Source: Choristoneura fumiferana
Lineage: Eukaryota > Arthropoda > Insecta > Lepidoptera > Tortricidae
Assembly: GCF_025370935.1 (NCBI RefSeq)
Contig: NC_133476.1
Span: forward strand, 7,400,514 to 7,464,513
Length of the DNA stretch: 64,000 nt
Direction of reading: 5' to 3'
The translations under genes and the position numbers were made by a program. How positions within the stretch are numbered: position 1 is the first letter of the stretch; each line of letters starts with the position of its first letter. Shown one piece after another: positions 1 through 11,400 of this stretch. A model generated the notes under the pieces. It was not told where the DNA came from and ran no database searches. It saw only the letters and a list, made by a program, of their open reading frames with translations.

Positions 1-282
1 ACGTATTATATATGTATATTATTACGTATTTAGTACCAGGATGACATGTGTCAGGATGTAGTCAGGAATGACTTCTTAGCGGCGGACTACTATAGCCTAT
101 TATGTATTATTAAATTTGTTTTTGTTAGTCAAACAACGACACAGGTACTATTTGTCAACCTGTTTCTTTCATATAACAATTTTCATGTAGTTTCCAAGTT
201 TTATAAATAAATAAATAATAATAAATTCATTTATTTCGGGCAACTTGGCCCATACAATATACTTAGTACATTGTGTCTTAAG

Positions 283-379
283 GGCGGTAAATAAGGAATT
301 ACGAACGAGAGTCTATTTGAAGCCCGAAGTCGAAGACTGAGGGCTTTAATGAGTCGATGTTCGTAATTCGAGTACCGCC
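283..379. repeat. Small inverted-repeat (MITE-like) element
   Basis: The ends GGCGGTA and TACCGCC are inverted copies. Further in, GAATTACGAAC is matched by GTTCGTAATTC, giving arms of roughly 25 bp with a few mismatches. No target duplication could be fixed. Probably a degenerate MITE. Confidence 0.4.
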
Positions 380-500
380 TACGACTCCGCTCTTGACTTG
401 ACTACGCTCTTGGCAGCACCAGCCTCCGCGCCGCCCCACCCCACGCAGCATGTGCCCGACGTGCGCGCGCCGCGCTGCAGCACGCCATGCGGTAACAAAC

Positions 501-585
501 TCATTTACCGACCTTGGGCTTCATGACAAGAAAATTAGTACGGGCAATGACTCATTTACCGACCACGGGTTTCATGACAAGCACA
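501..585 (+). repeat. Two-copy tandem repeat of about 58 bp
   Basis: The block beginning ACTCATTTACCGACC and running to TTCATGACAAG occurs twice, offset by about 58 bp, with a few substitutions. It lies in an 85-codon open frame (450-707) that has no other sign of being a gene. Confidence 0.5.
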
Positions 586-949
586 TTAAGGTCGAGGGTT
601 TTATTTGGGGGGTTGCAACCAAGGTAGCCTGCATGTTTCGACACTGTTTACGAGCAAGTGTGATGAAAAATACCTTACAGACTAACATACAATACATACC
701 TAAGTAATAATATTGTTACCAACTAGTTCCTTGATTGAATAATTACAATCAGATAAGATAAATCATAGACTAGCTTAGCTAGTTATTATCATCAAAAAGA
801 TTTCCGCTATCTATTCAAATTCATTCGGATATAACTAGTCGAAAGAAATCAAACGATTTGATAAAAATTTTGGGTAAGTCTTCTTAGCAGTTTAGTCCAT
901 GCACCAACAAATAAAAGTAAATTTTACATTTAGTTTAATTTATTAAGCT

Positions 950-1167
950 CTACTGAGTTGCGAAATTACATTTGAAATTTACCACGAGCTTTACGGTTAA
1001 GGAAAAATCGTGAGGAAACCTGCACAAACCTGCGAAGCAATTCAATGGTGTGTGTGAAGTTCCCAATCCGCAGTGGGCCCACGTGGGAACTACTTATGTC
1101 CCAAGCCCCTCAATCTAAAAAGAGGCCTGTGCCCAGCAGTGGGACGTGTATAGGCTGAGATGAGATA
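950..1167 (+). mobile_element. 5'-truncated tRNA-type SINE
   Basis: The body is closely similar, in the opposite orientation, to the complete SINE at 48845-49153. Shared blocks include CGTGAGGAAACCTGCACAAA, GAAGTTCCCAATCCGCA and GCCCAGCAGTGGGACGT. The tRNA-like head with Pol III boxes is missing, so this copy is 5'-truncated. Confidence 0.75.
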
Positions 1168-1469
1168 TTTATGAAGTTCCGCTACGCCGCACTCAAAAAC
1201 GTCATTTAATATTTAAAGATGCGTATATGTACGGTCAGCCTCAAAAGTAGCTGTCACATTAACACATTTGTCAATCTTGTATGGCGCTAAGTACGTGTGG
1301 CCTTAATACGACGAAGTACAAAAGTAACCAGCTACTTTTGATGCTGACTGTACATACAACATAATACAATTTTCCAGGTTTAGTCCAGGAAATATTTCAA
1401 GCAGAAGTTTCGTAGCTATATATACATATGTCTTTTTGTTTTGTTGTTTTTTTTTATATTATTTTTGTG

Positions 1470-1690
1470 TTTTATGTACTACTAGCTTATGCCCGCGCCT
1501 ACGTCTGCGCGGATCTAGGTTATCGCGCGGTGGCGCCCTCTACCGGAATAAAAGGTAATCCTATGTTGATCCTTGGGGTTCAAACTACCTATATACCAAA
1601 TTTCATCAAAATCGGTTCAGTGGTTTCGACGTGAAAGCGTAACAACCAGACAGACAGAGTTACTTTCGCTTTATAATATTAAATAGTAGG
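1470..1690 (-). mobile_element. Helitron-like element (Lep1-type ends)
   Basis: In reverse orientation it starts near TATAATATTAAA and CGAAAG, passes through the block coding CCACTGAACCGATTTTGATG, and ends at GCCCGCG...AAGCTAG (CTAG at 1470-1474). The same layout recurs at 36037, 28432, 53610 and 42023. Assignment to the Lep1 Helitron-like family is from general knowledge of Lepidoptera and was not tested. A second degenerate piece follows at about 1755-1940. Confidence 0.5.
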
Positions 1691-4116
1691 TACGAGTATA
1701 AAGTGTTTACATATATACATGTACCTGTACCTACCTATTGTATAACACTTTATTAAACACCGTCGCAAAAAGAGGGGTATTATAAGTTAGACACCAATGT
1801 CTGTCTGTCTGTAGCATCGTAGCTCTCAAACAAATGGACCGATTTTAATTAAATTTAAATTTTAAATGCGGTTTTTTTTACGTGAAAGCGAGTTTCCTTG
1901 CACTGGTGCTCAGCTATATTTTATTAGAATCAGTTCAGCTGTTTTCGACAGGGCCGGATTTAGGGAAGAAAATAAAGAAAAGAGGGGACCCCACAATTGG
2001 GACTTCGGAATTTCTTTTTTCCTATTCCGACGAGTTAACACTATTAAACAACTATTCATCTATATTCAGGCAATCAGTAAAATATTAGGTGGGGGGCGGG
2101 GGTCCCCTTTCTTTCTTGTCCCAAGGCCTCCACAGCTCTAAATCCGGCCCTGGTTTTTGAATGTGGAAGACATGGAGGAACAGGAAGTGGACATAGGAGA
2201 AGAGGCAACTACCAGTAGGATACTAAATTGTGTAATACCCTAAAACAATTTAATAATCAAAATCCAATGTTCAATCATCCACATAAAAACTACATATAAT
2301 TTCATACAGAAATACGGTTAATATATTTTCCCCTAAATCTAATCTACATTTTTAATTTCGTGGGTAATATTTTTTTTACATTTTCCATTTCAATAAATAT
2401 AATCTTACATAAATATCATATATATAGATACGTACTAGTGATCTATAGTTTTAGCTACTTTCTGTAAATACTTATTTTGATTTCGTTTCTGATTAAACAT
2501 TATCAGGTATTCCGTTAGTTCAGGATATGGTTCGGCCGGGGACATCACATGTCCGCTCTTACGAGTTTATGCAATTGTAAAATCGCTTGAAGATTCATCC
2601 TTTAGATAAACAGATAAAGGTATATAATTAAGATTAAGAACAAACGGAAACAACGCTAGCAGTCATCGATCACCGACCAGGGGGTGTAGCCTTCAATTAG
2701 GTACGAACCTATAAGCGCTTACCTACATTTAAATCGGAGAATATTCTCCGGCATAATTTTTCAGCAATTCGTTTTCTACCTATCTCTTTACTTGTACATT
2801 AACCGGCATACACCACTCACAGTAAAAAGCATAGACAATGCGATAAGTCCAACGATAAAATATTAAATTTACTTACTTACACATAATGACTAGTTCAATT
2901 TAGACAATGCATCCCATGCACAGTTAGAATAATATTTTTTGTATTTTTTAAGATAAAGATCAACATTTGATTAAATATATCCAAACATTCGTATCAAATA
3001 TGCAAGACTGTTAAAAACTGCATGATCCTATTTGATTTGGTCGACTGTGTCTCCATAGATGACGTAGTGTCTAAAATTGGACCTATGCCCCTGATTTGGA
3101 AACTAATTAGTCGCAAATGAATTAAGGACATTTTAGACACCACAACAATTGACCGTAATATATTTTTTAAAACAAAACATGATAACGAAGGTAACATATA
3201 GAATAATTATATTATAATATGTTCTATAAATACTTAAGACATAGTTCTAGTATGTACTTAACCTCTTTCAATAAAATATAGGACCAAGTGTTTAGTATAA
3301 ATACCTGTTTCAATGGCATATACAGTATTACTTGTAAATACAAGTATAACGACTGCGGATTTTAAATTTAATAGTATATACCGTCCGTATGTAAAATAAA
3401 CAAGCAATTTTTTATAATCGTTAAATAATTGATGCACACTTATGCTTACGAAAATACGTATCTTGCAGATAAAAAGCTGTAAAAAAATAAATGCCAAGTT
3501 GGGAACAGTACTCGCTATTGGTATTTGGTTCTAAGCATTTCGTGATAAAATTGCCGGTATGGCCTAGACGGCTTCACTAGTTTATAACTATAGTTAAAAA
3601 GTACGTTTATGATCGCGTCAGGCTTGCAAGATTGCAGTTATTGTCGTCAAGGTTGAGAATTTCGGATAGACATTTTGTTTTAAGCCTAAATAAATAAACG
3701 GATCGGTGTTAAACAGACGAATCGGCGAAATTCTCAGCCTGGAAATAGAAACACACATTAAATACGATGAGTAATATAAATAAGGGAGCGCTTAAAAACT
3801 ACATACGGCCTTTTCAAGAGGGAGGGGAGAGCTGGGTCATATGAGAGTATTATTTTCGATCAGAATAGAACTTTTTTTTTTACGTTACATATTAAGTAAT
3901 TTCGTTTAACTAAAAAAATATGTATATGTATTGTCTAGAACAAAAAGATCGCAAACACCTCACATTTCTTCTTGAGAAAAGATGATAAAAGTCAAGCAGA
4001 GATCCTACCTGGAGCTACAAAGAAGGATGTAGAGATTTGAAAATTCGAAAAGAAAGGGCAGGTTACGTAGTTAATGAGCGCTCCTCAATAAACGTAACAA
4101 GAAGCAAGCGTTCTGT

Positions 4117-5350
4117 TCAGTTGTTAGGCTTCTCCTTCTCGGAGGCTTCTTTCTCTTTCTCTTTGTCCTTTTCCTTGTCCTTGTCCTTTTTCTCTTGCAG
4201 TTGTTGGAGCTGTGCCGGCAGAGCTTTCAGTATCGCGTGCACCTGGAAAACGGCGAAAGTCAAAATAGAATGTGAGCAGTATGATTTTTAATTATTTTTA
4301 AAAAAGGAAGAGGTACTAAGTGTCTTGCACTGTATTGTATGTCTTTTTTTGTTCCTGTTTTTTGTGTGTGTTCACCAATTTTTTACTGATTAGTAGGGCA
4401 CACACGGAAACATATTTACATTTATTTATTTGGTAACAAATTTAATACCTAGTTTTTTAATAAATCCATAGACATCTTTTTTATACCTACTTTATCTATT
4501 TAACGGTTTGTCATGCTTTGCCAAATCGCGAGTGCAAGTCGTCATGATTCATGATGTCCTCGAATATCATTAAAGAATTGAACTAACTTGTCTCTATCTT
4601 CTGTTAGTTCTGTCCACATATTTAGCGTTAGTTTATCTGCGCATATTTTAGAGCGAGATAGTTTGTCAAGACTATTTTATTGAATACCTACGTCGCTTAA
4701 GCCGAAGGTTGCAAATACTAACTAATTTCGGTTGGACACATGTGTTTACTTATCTACTCGTTGCCTATAAGAAGCCTACACGCTTTAGTTTAGTTTGAGA
4801 CTAGGTCAATTGTTGTCAATTGTCCGATGATCTAGTTATCTACAAACACACAAAATCAACGTTTCTGTTAACAATATTAGTGTAGATATAGATGTAAATT
4901 ACCTCTTCTGCGACAGCCATAAGCACGAACTCGAACTGCTGTTTGGTGGCCACGGTGCGCGCGCGCTGGTCTCGGATGTGCTCTAGAGTGGCGGCGATGT
5001 CGATCTCTTTGGCGCCCTTGGCCATGCGGTTCAGCACCATGTCTATGAGGCAATAAGTGCCAGAGCGGCCGGCTCCGTCACTGAAATATGCATTAGTGGG
5101 TTTAAGTTTAGTATTTTTTAACAAATACGTCATTGCAAAAACAAAGGAAAATAGAAAAACTAACTCCTCCTAAAACCTATGTTTACAAATATCACTCAAT
5201 TTGATACTATTGATGATGATGATGATGATGTCCTGCATGTCGTGTCCGACAAAGACGAAACTTTAGGCTTGTTTATTATGTGCCCTAATTATTAGGCAGG
5301 GTGTACATAACTATAAAACTGCCGACCGGAAAATGTTAAGTAAAGCACTT

Positions 5351-5411
<61 letters not shown>

Positions 5412-8400
5412 CGACAGCTAAGTTCACAAAATGGTTAAATCTGGTGAAATAGTTTTTTGATTTCTCTAAAAATATTATCATTTCATCAGTATTTTTATCT
5501 GTTTTTATGTAGATACGTGACTACTATCTTTCGATTGTCCTAAATAGTCTTAAATTCTTAATCAATACAATTAATTAAACCTATAGTCTTATGATGTGCT
5601 TATCTTATTTTATCAGGCTATACAAGTAATTTACTATAGGTAGAGTCATTCACGATGACGCGTGCCGTGGTTCTTATTACAATGACATTAATGTTTAATT
5701 TTGACAAAATTACGCGTCTTCGTGGATGGCACTAGGCATATCATTATTCTTGTTATAGACGGATCCTGAGTATATTAATTTGCATTCGTCAATCTCGACC
5801 ATGTTTTCCTTAAGATAACATCAAACCTATGCTGGCGTGTTGATGGTACTGTCAAAGATATCATTTACTGTACCGACGTAGCCATGTCACAGGCATACGA
5901 TAAGATAAAATGTAATGCAGATCATTGTGACACTGCAATATCTTTATTGTTCATCATCATCATCGTACCAGCCATAGGACGTCCACTGTTGGACATAGGC
6001 CTCCCTCGTGATTACGTATACGTGTTACGTTATATGTCAATGGTCATGAAATAACACGTGTAAGAAGTATCACACACAACACAAATACTAACCTGCAGTG
6101 AACGACGATGGGGCAAGATCTTCCTCTGTATGACTTGTTAACCTTCCTGAAATAAATGAAAAAGTGTTTTTCGGTCAGTGTTATAATAAAGAATTAACGT
6201 CACACAAGTTCAATAAAGGTTGTGAATAACTCATTTTATTTAAAGAGTAATAATACTGGCCAACTTCTCTGAATATTTTTTTATCAAAATAGCCATAAAA
6301 TTCAATTAAAAAAAACATCAACTTTTTTTGAAACTAAATGCAATTTAGGCCACCAATCAAAAAAATAGATAGTATGGTTTTAAAAAAATGCGCTCAGTTT
6401 CTACCCGTACTTTCGAACCAAGTTTTTTAAAATAACTTATTTTTTCCGTTTTCCGTGATTTTAGTAATAAGTTATTTTACTAATACTTGGTAGAAGATCC
6501 GTTGAAGAATGAACTGAAACCTTCACCGAACTGGTTAATGGATAATACTAATAATACTTTTGTATTTTATATTAATAAATTAAGGGGCTGTTTCACCATC
6601 CATTGATTAGTGTTAACTGGTGGTTAGGTGTGATGCCGTCTCCATCTATTCGAACAAAACAATAGAGACGGCATCACACCTAACCGCCACTAATCAATGG
6701 ATGGTGAAACAGCCCCTTAATATGTTAATAAATATATTGCGACTGGGTTGCCTAAAAAAATTCAGAATAGAATTCTTTTATTTGCTATAATATCTACTTA
6801 TAAACGTAGTACAGGGTCAGTATTCAGTCGGTGAACGACATACAAAAATTCTACATACTTTATAAATTTAAATTAAATTACATCATGTGCATATAGTAAT
6901 GTCAGTGTTTAAAAAAATACAATATATACCAATTATATACCAGTCAGAAGTGAAAAAATAATTAAAAAATCCTTTTTTACGAATTTTATTACCTACTAAT
7001 CGAAAGTATGAAGCCTATAAAATGTATAGATAGGTAAAGGTTGGGTTGCCTATTTTGCTCATGGCATACCTACGGGTTGGCAGGTTTTTCTAGTTTTTTC
7101 ACCCATTAGTATAATAAATTAATCTTATATCGTATATGCGCTATTTCACTGCGAATTATGATGGTTTAGTTACCTAGCTGCACTAAATCTGATTCGAATT
7201 TGCATGACGGTTGTAGGTTTTTTTTTACTTCTGTTGAATTTATAAATAGCTATATTTATTAACATATTTAATATAATATAAAATACTTTTCATCCATTAA
7301 CCAGTTCGGTAAAGGTCGTTCTTAAACGGATCTTAAACTTTAAACACTGACCTCCTAAACTCCAAAAGAGCCTTAGTGGAAGCCGGGACGCCATTCTCCA
7401 GCCAGGATAGGAAGTGGAACTGGGTAACCGTTCGCGTTTCGCCGGTGCGCTGGTTCTTTAGGTAAAAGCTGCGGACCAGATAGTCATCGCACCAGATGTG
7501 TTCGCTTACCAGGTGCACCTAAAATTGAATTACGATTATCATTGGATTGCTTTGGTTTAGGAAATAATAATTCGCAACAGGCTTATTAAACAAAAGTAAG
7601 GCTGCTTTCATTTTTGGACGCTAGCAGCACAACAGCTCAATCGCTAGAAGACTTGCTGCGCACGTGCTTTGATGCGCCCTATGCGCCTTTATCCAGGTCC
7701 AGCCTTCATTAGACGCAGCTTTATCTAGGTCATCCGTCCATCTCGTTTCCCATAAAACTAGCAGGTTGCAGCAAAGAAACGTTTATTTATCCTGCTTTAA
7801 ACCTTCTCACCTCGTAGATATGGTAAAGCTCTGAGCCTTCCTCGGGCCAGTACCGGTGGCACAGCTGTTGCCCGTTTTCCGTCAGACGTGTCAACATCAC
7901 CATGACTACGCTGCCCTGCTCCCACACCATCTGCCAGAAGTCTGGGGCCGTGTGCGCCAGCGGGCCCGCTGCAGCGATGTAAGCTGGATTGCGGGGGTCG
8001 TGGTCCGTCTGGAAATGTTTTTTCCCTTACATCTACTGCATTGTCATACGTTGAATGAATAATTAAAGGGACAGTCATTCATGACATGAGAATAGGAGCA
8101 GGAGAAACGGAGAATATCAGTCAAACGAGTGAGGTGAGATTCGTATACTTAGATGGAATTGCTGTCAAACCTATTGAAGCAATATGCCAATTTAACTATA
8201 CAAGATTTTTTTCTGAAATCCACTACAAAAAAACAGGTTATGATGATGGGATTCGTACCGATTTCAGCTACAGCGGTTCTTGCTTCTGCATGGTAATTAA
8301 TTTCAAGAAGTAAGTATGAGTAGGTACCTATGCCTTAAGTAGATAAATTTATTTCGACTCTAACAACACCCAGTTTGTTAACATACGCCCTTCTGGCACT

Positions 8401-11400
8401 AAGTTAAGTTCCCTCTTATAAAACGACTTTTGCCATGACCGTCCGCAAATATTCTTTATTTACTTACTACGATACTTCTACTAATATACGAGTACCATAT
8501 CTAGCTGTTCTTTCTCTCCTATAGTGTCTCTCTCCGTTCAAAGTTCAATCACAAAGTCTAAGAATTAAAACATGATAGACACTTACTATGGTAGAAGCAT
8601 TGATGTAATCCGAGCCGAGATGATTGGAAAGCTTGTTCAGGGTGACCCTGGAATGGTCGTAGGGTAGCACGTCAGCATATCTGTTCTTGCCAGCGTTTTC
8701 AGGATTGGTGGCAGCGTTGGTGGTGCAGGGCTCGGCTTCGTACGCGCAGAGAGCTCGCCACTCCTGCTCCAGGCGGTCCTTGTTGCGCAGATGGTCTTCC
8801 ATGTAAGCCTAAAAGAGATGGAAATACATAATGTCACAAAACTATGATTTTTTAAGCTTGTAACAAAAAGTAAACTCGATTGATTTTACTTGATAAACTT
8901 GCTATCTGAAATTGGGACTGTACTTACCAATACCATGTGTCCGGTTGAGATGTCCATGTTCGTCAAAGCAGGTTCCTCACTCCTGTAAAATCATCAATAA
9001 TTTGTTTCATGCAGTGAAAATGCTTACGATCTAGTTTTCCTTCCGATTGTAACTTTAGTTTAGCTATTTGAAAAGAAAATGTGTTACAACTTTTCAATGA
9101 CAGTGTTGCCTGCCATGAGATTTAGATTAAGAGGGGGAGAGCATATGGTAAAAATCGTCATTGCCTTAGAAATAGAAACCACTATCTATACTAGTGACTA
9201 TGTAGATGTAGATACAGAATGATTCTAACCAGGAGGAAGTGCTAGATCGTGTGGAAGGTGAGTTGCCGTCGGGTTCCCGTGACAGCGAAGTAATCCGCTG
9301 CGGCGGGTCGGCTGGATGCGGTGCCGCCGTCGTCTGCTGCCCCGACCATTTGCCCGACATTCGGGCACGGCACAACTCCTGAAAGAAAGATACAAGGGTG
9401 TAAAAAAGTGCTCGTAAGGCTTCGTGTAAATGGACCCACTGCATTGTCACTCGGTTATTTTTGTTGACCTGACACACTACCTGGTTTCTTGGTCACTTTG
9501 TTTCTATGCTGAACTTTTTTATTTCGGTACTTTCTTTTATAAGGCACGTGTGTGTGTGTAATAGTAGATTGTTCAACAAGGGACTAAAACAACCCATAAT
9601 GACACGAGATGTTTAGCCACCCGCTCGGGGGGCTATAGTTCGAGTGGCATTATGGTTGTTTAGTCTCGCGTTAAACACTCTACTTTTCACTTTGAATGCG
9701 AGGAAAAAAAAACAATGTTCTGTTCAAAATTATAATATTACTTTTTAAAAACGTACGCTCGCTCGACTAATGGACAGGCCATCTCTTCAAAATTCAAACA
9801 GCAAAAAAATGCATTGCGCGGTTTTTTCTTTTCTTTTATTGTTTATGAAGTGACACTTTAAAAGCTTACATATTTAGCCAACAGTTTCAAAATTGAAAAC
9901 TATTGTATAACTAACTGGACTATGCTTAAAATTAATTAATCCTTAATATAAATTAATAGATTCATATTCTTAATCATTAATTGTTTCACGAAAATAAATC
10001 TTGTATTTTTTTAAATATTTTTGCACACTTGTCATTTTGAGGTTATTTCCACGACCTAAAAATCCGCCATTCACAAACAACGTGTTGGCCAAAACAATAC
10101 TTGAATCCCTAGAGAATAAAAGGAGCCTTAGTCCCGATATACAGAGACTAAAGTAACATTTTAAGAGCATGAGAAGTGAAAAAAATGATAATGTTACAAA
10201 AATGCTTGTCTGAGTACTTACAACATTGAAGGAAAGTAATATTCAGGCAGAGATATATACTTAGTTATACCTTACCTACTTTTTGTAGGTAGATATCATT
10301 ATTTACAAAATCTAAGCAATATTAGCGACGAATCTAGGAAGTGGATACAAATTATCCAAAAACAAAATTAGTTGAATTGTAAATTCCCACTAACCTGATA
10401 GTCTCTAGTAGCCTCCGCGTCGATTTCAGCAGCTGAAGACAGTCCTTGTACTTTCCTCTTGCCATTGTAGTCTCGTTTCAGAAGCACCAAGAACACCACG
10501 CTACCCACCAGTACTACTGACAAGCTGCCAGCCAAAGCTAGGAGGACTCGTCTCTCTAAACCAAGGAACTGTGTATTATCAGGGTTCTTCACGTGCTCTA
10601 TCACGGGTCGCTTGCTCTATAAAAGTAAGTATTACAATGAAAAACCTATTGCTAATACTTTGCTTTATTCAAATAACGTTAAAGAAACTTACCCGATCTC
10701 CTACACCAGTGGACAAAACTTGAACTCCTGTCGCGTGACTTAATTCATCCTTGACGTCATCTGAAATATACATGTACTTGAAAAAAGCTACTAGTAGAAG
10801 ATCCGAACTTGAAAAGATCTTCACCGGTCTGATAATAGAATGAAATGTATTTTTATAATAAATTTAGTATTTTAGAAAACGTATTAGAAATGATTTTGCT
10901 AAAAAATCCTGGACAGGCAGTTTTTTTATTTTATTTTTAATGATTTTTAATTAAATGCAGACAACCCTATATCAACGTGTTCACAATAAAACAGCGCTTA
11001 CGTTGATATACAATTTGTTCTATTATCTAATCAAATGAATAACTGGCATCGACATAATAACTGGTTAAGTTTATACCTGGCAACCCAGTAGTTCGTCCAG
11101 GTAAACAATAGCAAACCCAACGTCTACATATTCTATATGTATTATACTTTTAAGTTAATGTAAAATTGTCTTATAATCTCGATGATGCAACAAAAATTTA
11201 TTAAAAATCTTTTTTTTTTATAATTAAAAATAGCCTGTCCAGGATTTTTTAGCAAATCCATTTCTAATATATTTTCTAAAATACTAAATTTATTATAAAA
11301 TACATTTCATTCTATTATCATACCGGTGAAGATCTTTTCAAGTTCGGATCTAAGACTATACCTTCAAAGGAATTAATGAAAGTAATGTGGAATAACGATA

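Larger units (their letters stand above)
1..4116. other. Intergenic region downstream of the IA-2 gene
   Basis: No gene is supported here. The short open frames lack splice context or family resemblance. The stretch holds a small palindromic element near 283-379, a tandem duplication near 501-585, a truncated SINE at 950-1167, Helitron-like pieces at 1470-1940 and otherwise AT-rich sequence. The part from about 2200 to 4100 shows no repeat that I recognise and no coding signal. Confidence 0.6.

Noticed and set aside
4290..4400. AACCGACTTC-type repeat beside the last IA-2 exon
   Set aside because: Only a short, loose resemblance (GGAAGAGGT, GTGTTCACCAATTTTT). Too weak to list as a feature.
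8086..8313. 75-codon plus-strand open frame
   Set aside because: It lies in an IA-2 intron, has no family resemblance, no repeat match and no splice partner.
10368..10604. Reading the IA-2 transmembrane exon as a separate small membrane protein
   Set aside because: It has a clear acceptor (TTTTATAG) and donor (GTTAGT) and joins in phase with its neighbours; the juxtaposed domains match the IA-2 order.
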